Shown here: positions 24,524 through 32,588 of the stretch, piece by piece | Layout of the letters: every line of letters starts with the position of its first letter | Numbering within the stretch: position 1 is the stretch's first letter | NCBI GenBank assembly: GCA_951812575.1 | Contig: OX638322.1 | Span: 1,549,925 to 1,613,924 of the forward strand | Source of the DNA: Candidatus Binatia bacterium | Lineage (GTDB): Bacteria; Desulfobacterota; Binatia; Bin18 | Length of the DNA: 64,000 nt | Reading direction: 5' to 3' | Translations under genes and position numbers: made by a program | Notes under the pieces: model-generated | What the model was told of the DNA's origin: nothing | Database searches by the model: none | What the model saw: only the letters and a program-made list of their open reading frames with translations

Positions 24524-24677
24524 TGCTCCTCTTAATATACGCGCTACGAGACGCATGACAGATAGTGTGGACGCAGCACAATTCCTATCCAGCGTCCCTG
24601 AGAGTGTCAAATAGCATCAGCGGTTTTTGCTTGACTTCCCATTCCGGTTTGCTAGGCAGCAGGGAGGGGGGGACAGG

Positions 24678-25553
24678 ATGTATCCCAGAGCTATCGAGAA
24701 CTATTTTGCACCGACTGATGTTGCCGAGGTGCTGACGCTCCTCCAGCAACATGGAGAGCAGGCAAAACTCCTGGCCGGTGGCCAGAGTCTGATGCCGCTG
24801 ATGAAACTGCGGCTGGCCGAGCCGCAGACCATTATCGATCTGAACCAGGTCGCGGCGCTTGACGACATCCGTGAGGAGAACGGCCGCCTCTACATCGGCG
24901 CGCTCGCCCGTCATGCTGACGTGGCTACCCACCCGCTCATTCTGCAATCCTATCCGCTCCTGGCGGACGCCGCTCGGAATATCGGCGACCCGCAAATCCG
25001 AAACCGGGGGACGATTGCCGGGAGTCTCGTCCATGCTGATCCTTCGGCCGATTATCCGCCGGCAGTCATGGCCTTGGACGGCCAACTCGTGGTGGCCAAG
25101 GCGGATGGTGGTACGCGGACAGTCTTGATTGATGACTTTCTGGCCGGTCCGCTGATGAGCGATATTGGCGAGGATGAATTGGTCACGCGGATTGAAATTC
25201 CAGCGCCGACTCCCCACTCCGGTGGCGCCTATGCCAAGCACAGTCAGGTCGCCGGTGACTTTGCCATTATCAGCGTGGCGGCCCATATTACGCTCGACCC
25301 GAGCGGGATATGCCGGCAGGCCAGCATTGTTGTCGGCGGCGTGATACCCAAGCCGGGCCGGGCCGAGCAGGCTGCCGGTCTGCTGCAAGGAAAAATCCTT
25401 GACGCGCCGCTCCTGACCCAGGCCGGCGAAGCTGCGGCCGAGGAAGTGGAAACCGAGGATGATGTCAGAGCATCGGCAGCCTATCGCAGCCAGCTTATTC
25501 GCGTCACGGTGCCGGAGGTGGTACGTCAGGCCAGCACCCGAGCAGAAGAGTAA
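24678..25553 (+). CDS. molybdenum hydroxylase, FAD-binding medium subunit (CoxM/CutM-like)
   Basis: 291 residues of the CO-dehydrogenase flavoprotein family: LLAGGQSLMPLMKLRLAEPQTIIDLN and RNRGTIAGSLVHADPSADYPPAVMALD are the two FAD-contact blocks. It passes electrons from the iron-sulfur subunit to the acceptor. First gene of a medium-small-large operon. GGGAGGGGGGGACAGG before ATG 24678 decides the start. The stop TAA (25551-25553) lies in a shortened copy of the palindromic element. Confidence 0.93.
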   Translation: MYPRAIENYFAPTDVAEVLTLLQQHGEQAKLLAGGQSLMPLMKLRLAEPQTIIDLNQVAALDDIREENGRLYIGALARHADVATHPLILQSYPLLADAARNIGDPQIRNRGTIAGSLVHADPSADYPPAVMALDGQLVVAKADGGTRTVLIDDFLAGPLMSDIGEDELVTRIEIPAPTPHSGGAYAKHSQVAGDFAIISVAAHITLDPSGICRQASIVVGGVIPKPGRAEQAAGLLQGKILDAPLLTQAGEAAAEEVETEDDVRASAAYRSQLIRVTVPEVVRQASTRAEE

Positions 25554-25576
25554 ACGCCCCTTCCATATGTACTCTT
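25546..25576 (+). repeat. palindromic element, copy 4 (internally deleted)
   Basis: Left arm GAAGAGTAAACGCCCC joined through TTCCATAT to GTACTCTT; most of the core and half of the right arm are gone. The arm supplies the TAA stop of the FAD subunit gene. Confidence 0.65.
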
Positions 25577-25590
25577 GAGGAGAGGTCGGC

Positions 25591-26097
25591 ATGAAACGGA
25601 GCATAGGCATAACGATTAACGGCGAAGTCTACGAGGAGACGGTTGACCAGCGCCTCTTGCTGGTTGACTTCATTCGCGAGGTGGCGGGACTGACGGGAAC
25701 ACATGTCGGCTGCTCGGTCGAAGGGCGCTGCGGGGCGTGTACGGTGGTTCTGAACGGCAAGGCCGTCAAGGCGTGTCTGCTGTTGGCGGTTCAGGCCGAT
25801 GGGGCCAGTGTGTTGACCATTGAGGGCCTGGCGAGGGATGACGCGCTCCATCCCATTCAAGACGGCTTCTGGGAAAAGCACGGTTTGCAGTGCGGGTTTT
25901 GTACGCCCGGCTTGCTGATGACCTTGTACGAGTTTCTCCAGAACCCCAAGCATTCGGACGAAGAGATCCGCACCGCCATGTCGGGGGTCATCTGCCGCTG
26001 TACCGGCTATGTCCACATCGTCGAGGCGGTCAAGCACGCCATCGCCACGGTCGAAGCGCTGCCGCCACAAGAGCGCAAAGAATGGTTTAATGAGTAA
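25591..26097 (+). CDS. molybdenum hydroxylase, [2Fe-2S] small subunit (CoxS-like)
   Basis: 168 residues with both iron-sulfur clusters: plant-ferredoxin type GCSVEGRCGACTVVLNG with the fourth Cys in VKACLLLA, and the helical-domain pair CGFCTPG and CRCTGY. It relays electrons from the molybdenum site to FAD. Start ATG 25591 follows GAGGAGAGGTCGGC. The stop TAA (26095-26097) is provided by palindromic element copy 5. Confidence 0.94.
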   Translation: MKRSIGITINGEVYEETVDQRLLLVDFIREVAGLTGTHVGCSVEGRCGACTVVLNGKAVKACLLLAVQADGASVLTIEGLARDDALHPIQDGFWEKHGLQCGFCTPGLLMTLYEFLQNPKHSDEEIRTAMSGVICRCTGYVHIVEAVKHAIATVEALPPQERKEWFNE

Positions 26098-26143
26098 ACG
26101 TGCCCAGCATCTCTATGTCTGTTGGAGGGTACGTTTACTCATT
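26089..26143 (-). repeat. 54-bp palindromic element, copy 5
   Basis: Left arm AATGAGTAAACGTGCCC, 21-bp core running from AGCATCTC to TGTTGGA (inverted orientation), right arm GGGTACGTTTACTCATT. The outer ten bases of both arms pair perfectly. It lies exactly between the small- and large-subunit genes and supplies the stop codon of the first. Confidence 0.82.
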
Positions 26144-26168
26144 TCGGCGTAAACAGAGGGAGCGCATC

Positions 26169-28541
26169 ATGGCTAGTGCCAATGCCTGGGTCGGACAATC
26201 CATTAAACGCAAAGAAGATCGCCGTTTATTAGTTGGGGACGGGCAATATCTGCCGGATATCGTCCTGCCACGTATGGTCGTCATGGGCTTTGTGCGCAGC
26301 ATCTACGCCCACGCGAAAATCACGGCCATAGACACCACTCAGGCGACCGCCCTGCCCGGCGTGCGGACCGTGCTCACTGGCGCAGACGTCAAACACCTGG
26401 GACCGGTGCTGTCGGACATGAGTACGCCGAATCTACCCGGCGAGACCAAACGGCCGATCTTCTGGCCGCTGTCGATTGACGAGGTGAAATACGTTGGCGA
26501 TCCGCTGGCAGTTGTGGTCGCCCGCGATAAATATACCCTCGAAGACGCGCTTGAGCTGGTCGACGTCGAGTATGATCCGCTCGATATCGTGCTTGACCCC
26601 GAGCACGCCCTCCAGCCTGACGCACCGCGTCTCTATCCCGACTGGGGCGACAATGTGCTCTACCATCAGCATATTCCCGCCGGCGACCCCGATGCGGCCT
26701 TTGCCCAGGCGGACCTGGTCGTCAAGGAACGCTTTCGGTGCCACCGCACCGGCGGCCAGCCCATGGAGACGCGTGGCTGCCTGGCCGTGTATAACCCCGG
26801 CGAGGGGCTGACGTTGTGGCTCACTACCCAGCGCCCGCACATCAAACGCCACCTGCTGGCCGAATACCTCAACATTCCACACAGCCAGATGCGGGTGATT
26901 ATGCCCAAAGACATGGGCGGCGCGTTCGGGACCAAGGCGCCGCTCTATCGGGAAGAACTCCTGGCCTGTCACTTGGCCATGAAACTCCGCCGCCCGGTCA
27001 AATGGGTCGAGAACCGTCAAGAAAGTTTGATGAATGTGGGCCAGGGCCGCGATCAGATTCATGAGCTGGAACTGGCCGTAAAGAAGGACGGCACCATTCT
27101 GGGCCTGCGGGATCGGATTCTGGCCGATTGCGGCGACGCCCGGACTGCTATTTACGTCGGTTTTGCCATGCCCTTTTTGGGCGCGATGTACCTCATCAAC
27201 GGCTATGACATTCCCAACGTGGATATCGACCTCACCTGTGTAGTGACCAATAAAGCCTGTCTGACGCCAAGCCGGGCGTTCGGTTCGTTCGCCGGGCGCT
27301 TCGCACTTGACCGGGCGGTTGAACTGGCGGCCCGTGCTTTGGAGATGGATCCGGTTGAGATTCGTCTCAAAAACGCCATCAAGACCTTCCCGCACGTCTC
27401 AGCGGTGGGCGTCCACGTAGACTCGGGCGACTTTCCCGGCTCGTTTGCCAAGGCGTGCGCTGCGCTGGATTACGATAATTTTCGTAAAGAACAGTCCGAG
27501 GCGTGGCAAAACGGACGTTATCTTGGCGTCGGCTTCAGCATGGGAGTAGAAATTTCCGGTGTGCCCTCGGAGGTGCTGGTCCCCATGGAACGGCAGCCCG
27601 GCTTTGGCGTGGCAACGGTCCAGTTCGATGCGCACGGTAAAGTCCAGGTGGCCGAGGGCGACTCGCCGCACGGCCAGGGGCATGAGACGACGATCGCCCA
27701 GGTCGTCGCCGGCGAACTCGGCCTGTCACCCGAGGATATTTACGTCACATATGGTGATACCCATTCCGGTCCCTTTGCCGCAGGGACCATTGGCTCTCGC
27801 GGCGCCTCCTATACGCTCAGCGCTGCGGTGCTGGCCGCGCGCGCCCTGCGGCCCAAGATGGCCAATATTGCCGCTCACCTGCTACATATCGAGGCTGGCG
27901 AGGACGATTTCGTCTTTCGCGACGGACACGCCATTTTGACCAGAGACGAAAGCCAGCGCGTACCGACTGCCAAGATTGCCGAGGTGGCGCTGCTCTCTCC
28001 GACCGAACTGCCGCCCGGCATGGAGGCCGGCCTTGAGCACACCTCCCATTTTGAGGCCGAGACCGCCGGCATGCATAGCTGTAACGTCCATGCCGCCCAG
28101 GTCGAGGTGTTTCCTGAAACGGGTGAGTATAAAATTGTGCGCTATGTCGCGGTGGACGATGCCGGGCAGCCGATTAACCCGATGGTAGTTCGAGGCCAAA
28201 TCCACGGGGGGGTGGCCATGGGCATAGGCAATGCGTGTATGGAAGAGTTCATCTACGACGAAAACGGCCAGCAACTCACCACCACGCTATTGGACTACCA
28301 CATTCCGTCATCCCTCGATCTCCCGCATATCGAAACCATCGAACACAACGTCCCCTCCCCGCACACGCCGTTAGGTTCCAAGGGAAAAGGCGAGGGTACC
28401 CCTGGTATGGTGCCGGCCGCGGTGGCGAATGCGCTTGAGGATGCCTTGCAACCCCTGGGCGTCAAAATCACCGACCTACCGCTCACGCCAGAGCGAATTT
28501 GGAAGCTGATTCAGGCGGCGCAGTCAAAGGGTGACGCATAG
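26169..28541 (+). CDS. molybdenum hydroxylase, molybdopterin-binding large subunit (CoxL-like)
   Basis: 790 residues of the xanthine dehydrogenase/aldehyde oxidase large-subunit family: WVGQSIKRKEDRRLLVGDGQY start, DMGGAFGTKAPLYREELLACHLAM, and the active-site glutamate in GSKGKGEGTPGMVPAA (Glu742). The loop that reads AYRCSFR in form I CO dehydrogenase and AYRGAGR in form II reads AFGSFAGR here (about residues 368-375), so it is not a CO dehydrogenase and its substrate is open (aldehyde, purine or N-heterocycle). ATG 26169 after GAGGGAGCGCATC was chosen; a GTG at 26100 lies inside the palindromic element and would add 23 residues. Confidence 0.92.
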   Translation: MASANAWVGQSIKRKEDRRLLVGDGQYLPDIVLPRMVVMGFVRSIYAHAKITAIDTTQATALPGVRTVLTGADVKHLGPVLSDMSTPNLPGETKRPIFWPLSIDEVKYVGDPLAVVVARDKYTLEDALELVDVEYDPLDIVLDPEHALQPDAPRLYPDWGDNVLYHQHIPAGDPDAAFAQADLVVKERFRCHRTGGQPMETRGCLAVYNPGEGLTLWLTTQRPHIKRHLLAEYLNIPHSQMRVIMPKDMGGAFGTKAPLYREELLACHLAMKLRRPVKWVENRQESLMNVGQGRDQIHELELAVKKDGTILGLRDRILADCGDARTAIYVGFAMPFLGAMYLINGYDIPNVDIDLTCVVTNKACLTPSRAFGSFAGRFALDRAVELAARALEMDPVEIRLKNAIKTFPHVSAVGVHVDSGDFPGSFAKACAALDYDNFRKEQSEAWQNGRYLGVGFSMGVEISGVPSEVLVPMERQPGFGVATVQFDAHGKVQVAEGDSPHGQGHETTIAQVVAGELGLSPEDIYVTYGDTHSGPFAAGTIGSRGASYTLSAAVLAARALRPKMANIAAHLLHIEAGEDDFVFRDGHAILTRDESQRVPTAKIAEVALLSPTELPPGMEAGLEHTSHFEAETAGMHSCNVHAAQVEVFPETGEYKIVRYVAVDDAGQPINPMVVRGQIHGGVAMGIGNACMEEFIYDENGQQLTTTLLDYHIPSSLDLPHIETIEHNVPSPHTPLGSKGKGEGTPGMVPAAVANALEDALQPLGVKITDLPLTPERIWKLIQAAQSKGDA

Positions 28542-28668
28542 AATGTGTCGTATGCATCCCGTCACAAATGTCCGGTCGTGGGTCCGGTCTCGGCTAAAAT
28601 CCTGACCGCCAATCGGGGACTTGGTACAGGGATGGGACCCAACGTACTGTTTCATGGAGAGCTGCATT

Positions 28669-29211
28669 ATGGCCCTACTGTCTCGTCCGCATCCGATGAC
28701 CGCCCTCCTGACCATAATTGCTCTGCTACTCCTATCTAGCATCTTCGTTCCGCGCGTCTGGGCGCGAGAGGGGGCTCACTTACAAAAGGCAGACAAAGCA
28801 GGGGGAGTAGATGCGGACGACCACCTAACCTTCCCGGATCATCACTGGTGCCACGTAGTCCACACCACTGAAGTAATTGACGGACCCGAAACTATTTTTA
28901 TCAGTGCACGGGACGAATGCATCGATCTGCGCACCGTTCCCGAGAAAAAGATGTACGCCTACGGTTGCCGCGGCCTAGCGAGGTACACAAGGGAGCATCC
29001 CCCCAACTGCTCAGGCGGACGGTGCAATGCTTACCTCATCGAGGGACCGGTGACGCGTGAGGAATGTGCGCAGAGCCTATCACGTTGGGGAGGGGATCTA
29101 AGGGGCGAGACCATCTATGAGGTCAAAGGCAAAAGGCACCCCGTGGTGGATCGTTGGACCGAAGACTGCGAGAACCTATGTTCAGAGAATTTTTCCCACT
29201 GGTTTGCTTAA
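28669..29211 (+). CDS. secreted cysteine-rich protein, unknown
   Basis: 180 residues. Signal peptide MALLSRPHPMTALLTIIALLLLSSIFVPRVWA, then a hydrophilic mature domain with eight cysteines (in HHWCH, RDECID, YGCRG, PNCSG, RCNAY, EECAQ, EDCEN, LCSEN), compatible with four disulfides outside the cytosol. GGAGAGCTGCATT precedes ATG 28669. The frame extends to 28621 without improving the start. No family is recognised. Lower GC than the operon upstream. Confidence 0.6.
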   Translation: MALLSRPHPMTALLTIIALLLLSSIFVPRVWAREGAHLQKADKAGGVDADDHLTFPDHHWCHVVHTTEVIDGPETIFISARDECIDLRTVPEKKMYAYGCRGLARYTREHPPNCSGGRCNAYLIEGPVTREECAQSLSRWGGDLRGETIYEVKGKRHPVVDRWTEDCENLCSENFSHWFA

Positions 29212-29508
29212 AGACAGGAGTGATTGCAGACCGCATTATATAGGCTACTGGATCGGGATGAATGGCATAGAGGCGACGCCCCGCTATCTATTAGAGAACC
29301 AGCGGAGGGGCATCAGCCGATAGGGGCCAGTGTCCGGGGAACCGACGAGGGGCACCGCCAGCCGCTTAGCGCGTTTCACGATAAGTTGTAGCCGTGCCAG
29401 TCCGCTCTCGTCATGTCGAACGTGATCCGGCATCCAGAGGCCGAGGGCTCTGATGCCTGCTTTCGCGGGGATGACGGACGGCTACACAGAATCGAGATCT
29501 GCAACTGC

Positions 29509-29748
29509 CTAATTTGCGGCGGGAGTGGTATGTGTATGGGCCGCGCCCTTCAGTTCGCCAATGTCGCGGTTGAGCGCAATCAGATTATCGGTGAGCAGCT
29601 TGTTGAGCGCATCAAACTTCGCATCAAACTTCGCATCCAGCCCGTCGATCCGGCCGTCTAAGGTGTCAATCCGGCTGTTCAACCGCCACCACATTGTACC
29701 CAGCCCACCGAGCACCACCAGGAACGGAACAAGATCAATCCAATTCAT
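29509..29748 (-). CDS. small membrane-anchored coiled-coil protein
   Basis: 79 residues: hydrophobic N-terminus (WIDLVPFLVVLGGLGTMWW) then an unusual heptad-like stretch (NSRIDTLDGRIDGLDAKFDAKFDALNKLL) with the 4-residue unit DAKF in tandem. AGAGGAAAGCCA before ATG 29748 is a good ribosome binding site. An alternative start at 29811 overlaps the stop of the upstream zinc-finger gene (ATGA). Function unknown; similar layout to 1204-1398. The roughly 300 bp between this gene and the Cys-rich gene contains only a short GC-rich repeat remnant (about 29400-29480). Confidence 0.6.
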   Translation of the reverse strand: MNWIDLVPFLVVLGGLGTMWWRLNSRIDTLDGRIDGLDAKFDAKFDALNKLLTDNLIALNRDIGELKGAAHTHTTPAAN

Positions 29749-29807
29749 TGGCTTTCCTCTTAATCCTATATGGTCCGACTTGTCATAAATGTCAATCAGA
29801 ACCTGAT

Positions 29808-30125
29808 TCATGCGGCTTCTTTCCGTTGCGCCTTTTCAAAGTCAACAATAACTCTCGCCGGAGGTAGGTCTGGAATATGCCTATGCTTACCGTGAAAGGG
29901 GAAAAGAATCCGATCAACCCCTCGGGCGATCTCTTGTGAAAAGAACGCTCGCCCGCATATCTGACAGACCTCAGCCGGGATGTCTTCAAGAATGACCTCG
30001 ACGGGGCTGCCGGTACGTCGAAAAACTCGGGTTATTGCCTCAGGACGAAGCTGGCCTGAACATCCCTTCAGGCAGCGTTTTACCGTTGCTTTCTTCGTCT
30101 TTGTCTTTTCCAATTGGATTCCCAT
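29808..30125 (-). CDS. YgiT-type zinc-finger protein (MqsA-like antitoxin domain)
   Basis: 105 residues. The pattern CLKGCSGQLRPEAITRVFRRTGSPVEVILEDIPAEVCQICGRAFFSQE, with two Cys pairs (CLKGC and CQIC), is the YgiT/MqsA-type zinc finger usually encoded next to a small toxin. No MqsR- or DUF4258-like toxin is seen here, so it may be an orphan. The N-terminal extension MGIQLEKTKTKKATVKR is not part of the family. The C-terminal part (HIPDLPPARVIVDFEKAQRK) is a short tail without an HTH domain. Confidence 0.7.
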   Translation of the reverse strand: MGIQLEKTKTKKATVKRCLKGCSGQLRPEAITRVFRRTGSPVEVILEDIPAEVCQICGRAFFSQEIARGVDRILFPFHGKHRHIPDLPPARVIVDFEKAQRKEAA

Positions 30126-30165
30126 TCTAAGGGAAATCTCCCCTTTTCTTTCACCCTCATCCTAA

Positions 30166-30187
30166 CCTTCTCCCTTAAGGGAGAAGG
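30166..30187. repeat. perfect 22-bp palindrome
   Basis: CCTTCTCCCTT followed directly by AAGGGAGAAGG, preceded by TTTCACCCTCATCCTAA. It matches the general form of dispersed CCCTCACCCTAA...AAGGGAGAGGG intergenic repeats in many genomes. Sits upstream of the SDR gene. Confidence 0.6.
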
Positions 30188-30226
30188 GAGCCATACTATC
30201 AGTCGGGATCAAAATTACACAAACTG

Positions 30227-30304
30227 TCACTGCATTGTGACTTTCACCGTCACCCCAGTCCGAGTAACCACGTTCTTTTTATCAAGGTCTGGCCTGCAGG
30301 CTTC
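30227..30304 (-). pseudogene. relic of the 3' end of a ureidoglycolate lyase gene
   Basis: The minus strand reads EACRPDLDKKNVVTRTGVTVKVTM then a stop. The intact ureidoglycolate lyase at 31159-31719 ends EAHGPDLDKKNLVARTGVTVQVKM, a clear duplicate with several substitutions. Similarity fades upstream of the GAA codon at 30302-30304. The SDR gene (30362-31126) therefore lies between a relic tail and the intact gene, both in the same orientation. Confidence 0.8.
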
Positions 30305-30361
30305 CCTCTTGTCCGGTCTGGCTGAGGTGGTATGGCAAGTGCAGGGAAAGGAGGGATGAGT

Positions 30362-31126
30362 ATGGCATCACTGACTGGGAGAGTGGTCATCGTGACCGGA
30401 GCGGCGCGGGGGATTGGCCAGGAATACTGCTGTGCCTTCGCGCGAGAGGGAGCCCGGGTGGTTGCGGCCGACGTCCTGTCGTGCGAGGAGACCGTCGCCA
30501 GGGTCCGGGACTCGGGGGGCGAGGTGGTGGAGGTGGCCACCGATGTCACGAGCGCCCAGAGCACCGAAGCCATGGCCGCCGCGGCGATTGAGCGTTTCGG
30601 TCAGATCGATATCCTGGTCAATAATGCGGCCCTGTATGGGGGGATGTGGGTCGGCCCGTTCGACCAGATCTCGGAAGCCGACTGGGATCGGATGATGGAG
30701 GTGAATGTCAAAGGCATCTGGCTGTGCTGTAAGGCGGTCGTGCCGATGATGAAGGAACAGGGCAAAGGCAAAATCATTAATGTTTCGTCGAGTACGATCT
30801 GGGCCGGTGATCCGTTCGCTCTCCATTACGTTGCCTCAAAGGGGGCGGTGTTTTCCCTCACGCGCGCGCTGGCGAGAGAGCTCGCCGGGACGGGGATTAA
30901 TGTGAACGCCATCACCCCCGGCCACACGATGACTGAAGCGAGTAAGACGATACTCGATCCCGAAACCTTTGAGCGGTTCCGGCGGCAGTCGGTCAAGCGG
31001 CAGATTATCAAGCGGAACGAAGAGCCGGCAGACGTGGCGGGGACAGTCCTCTTTTTGGCGTCGGATGCGAGTGACTTTATGAGCGGGCAAACGCTCAATA
31101 TCGATGGCGGGCGGTGCCATTACTGA
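30362..31126 (+). CDS. short-chain dehydrogenase/reductase (SDR)
   Basis: 254 residues, classical SDR: cofactor motif TGAARGIG (N-terminus), NNAA (ILVNNAALYGG), catalytic Ser-Tyr-Lys in NVSSSTIWAG...HYVASKGAV, then NAITPGHTMT and the C-terminal DFMSGQTLNIDGGR. It oxidises or reduces a hydroxyl/carbonyl substrate with NAD(P)H. AAAGGAGGGATGAGT before ATG 30362 makes this start the best of four in-frame ATGs. It lies within a segment bracketed by duplicated ureidoglycolate lyase tails. Confidence 0.93.
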   Translation: MASLTGRVVIVTGAARGIGQEYCCAFAREGARVVAADVLSCEETVARVRDSGGEVVEVATDVTSAQSTEAMAAAAIERFGQIDILVNNAALYGGMWVGPFDQISEADWDRMMEVNVKGIWLCCKAVVPMMKEQGKGKIINVSSSTIWAGDPFALHYVASKGAVFSLTRALARELAGTGINVNAITPGHTMTEASKTILDPETFERFRRQSVKRQIIKRNEEPADVAGTVLFLASDASDFMSGQTLNIDGGRCHY

Positions 31127-31158
31127 CGACCGACCGGAATAAGCAATTTTCTTCCGCC

Positions 31159-31719
31159 TTACATCTTGACCTGCACCGTCACTCCGGTCCGAGCGACCAG
31201 ATTCTTTTTATCAAGGTCCGGCCCGTGCGCTTCCCCATCAACGACATTATCGGGCATGAGATTTTGCGTGGTCTCCCGGCGCAGGATAACGATCACATTT
31301 GACTGATCGACCAGGGCAAACGGGAACTCATGCCAGGTTCCGACCTTCATCGTAAAGCCAGATGAGCCGTCGAACAGGAGCGCTCGGGCCTGTTCAAGGT
31401 CTGGCAGGTCGTCCTCGGTTGGTGGGGCGAGGACCACGACGAACGGCTTCCCCTCAAGCGGAATGAAGGTCTGCGTGTGCTTGAAATGGCGCTCCATCCA
31501 TTGGACCTGCATCTCGCGGCGGTCAACGCTGGCCAGGGTGAGCATGGTCTCTTCGTCGGACTCGAATGTCACCGGAGCGTAGACGCTGACCTTGCCGTCA
31601 TAGAAGGCGACCGGAAGCGGCTTGGCCTGCTCATGGATGCCGAGCAGTTGTCCGAATGGCGCAACCGTTTTAGGGGTGGCCTGTTCTACGGGAATTTCAT
31701 GGATGGTTGGGGTTGTCAT
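31159..31719 (-). CDS. allA: ureidoglycolate lyase (allA-type)
   Basis: 186 residues of the ureidoglycolate amidohydrolase/lyase family: FGQLLGIHEQAKPLPVAFYDGKVSVYAP, DRREMQVQWMERHFKHTQTFIPLEGKPFVVVLAPP and GFTMKVGTWHEFPFALVDQSNVIVILRRET. It splits ureidoglycolate to glyoxylate and urea, the last step of allantoin use. ATG 31719 follows AAAGGAGGGTTTCGT; the frame runs on to 32217 but antisense to the nitroreductase. No other allantoin gene is in the window, so a related cupin function remains possible. Confidence 0.82.
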   Translation of the reverse strand: MTTPTIHEIPVEQATPKTVAPFGQLLGIHEQAKPLPVAFYDGKVSVYAPVTFESDEETMLTLASVDRREMQVQWMERHFKHTQTFIPLEGKPFVVVLAPPTEDDLPDLEQARALLFDGSSGFTMKVGTWHEFPFALVDQSNVIVILRRETTQNLMPDNVVDGEAHGPDLDKKNLVARTGVTVQVKM

Positions 31720-31842
31720 ACGAAACCCTCCTTTGTTGGAGATTGTGCCAAGCCCGAAGCCATTCGACAACCTGGCATATCCTAGTGCTCTCTCCAGGGA
31801 ATAGCTATGTTCTGTCAAACTCAACGAGAAGAAGAGGACATT

Positions 31843-32514
31843 ATGGTCGAGACCGATCTGTTTGACATCATGTATTCGTGTCGGAGTATGCGCCGACTCA
31901 AGACCGACCCTGTGCCGTTCGAGCTGATTCACAAAGTGATTGAGGCCGGTACTCAGGGACCGAGTGGCGGTGGTGTGCAGGCCTGGCGCTTTGTGGTGGT
32001 CACCGAACAGCAGGTAAAGGAACAGATTGCCGAGATCTATCTGCGCGGCTGGCGCGGTGCAGAAGCTAATTATGCCAAAGCCGGACTGACGCCAGAGAAC
32101 AGCAAAAACGTGCGTGCGGCCACCTATCTGGCCGAGCACTTGGCAGAGGCTCCGGTCCTGCTTATCCCTTGTCTCCGCGCGCGCAAGAGTCACGCAGCCC
32201 GTCTCAACGGACCGCACAGAGAAACCTTTTTGCGGATTCTGGGCGGGAGTATCTATCCCGCAATCCAGAATATACTGCTGGCGTGCCGAGCCCTCGGTCT
32301 CGGTGCCTCGCTCACGACGATTACGACGCTATATGAGGACGAGATGCGGAAAATTCTCGACCTGCCCGAATTTATTACGACCTATGCGCTCATTCCGATC
32401 GGATACCCCAAAGGCAAATTCGGGCCGGTGACCCGCCGCCCGGTCGAAGAAGTGACCTGGCTGAATCGATATGGGGAGGCGTTTCCACAGCAAGGGGATA
32501 CGAAAAACACGTAG
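31843..32514 (+). CDS. nitroreductase-family FMN oxidoreductase
   Basis: 223 residues: CRSMRRLKTDPVPFELIHKVIEAGTQGPSGGGVQAWRFVVV is the FMN-binding N-terminal block of the nitroreductase fold; LGLGASLTTITTLYEDEMRKILDLPEFITTYALIPIGYPKGKFGPVTRRPVEEV is the conserved C-terminal block. Probably a dimeric flavin enzyme using NAD(P)H. ATG 31843 after GAGGACATT. The stop TAG (32512-32514) falls in the first bases of the GTAGGGGC palindromic repeat. Confidence 0.9.
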   Translation: MVETDLFDIMYSCRSMRRLKTDPVPFELIHKVIEAGTQGPSGGGVQAWRFVVVTEQQVKEQIAEIYLRGWRGAEANYAKAGLTPENSKNVRAATYLAEHLAEAPVLLIPCLRARKSHAARLNGPHRETFLRILGGSIYPAIQNILLACRALGLGASLTTITTLYEDEMRKILDLPEFITTYALIPIGYPKGKFGPVTRRPVEEVTWLNRYGEAFPQQGDTKNT

Positions 32515-32588
32515 GGGCAGCCCCCTGTGGCTGCCCGCCCCCCTGGGTGACCACAGGGGGGCGCCCCTACGAACTGGGTCGCCCCTAC
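32511..32588. repeat. GTAGGGGC palindromic repeat
   Basis: GTAGGGGCAGCCCCCTGTGG (32511-32530) and CCACAGGGGGGCGCCCCTAC (32551-32570) form a long imperfect hairpin, followed by a second GTCGCCCCTAC end (32578-32588). It resembles the dispersed GTAGGGGCGACC repeats of environmental genomes. Both neighbouring convergent genes end in it: the nitroreductase TAG (32512-32514) and, on the other strand, the MaoC TAG (32585-32587). Confidence 0.8.

Noticed and set aside
26100..26168. GTG start giving 23 more residues to the molybdopterin subunit
   Set aside because: The codons lie inside the palindromic element; the family N-terminus and a ribosome binding site fit ATG 26169.
31720..32217. Extension of the ureidoglycolate lyase frame
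   Set aside because: Antisense to the nitroreductase; AAAGGAGGG before ATG 31719 fixes the start.
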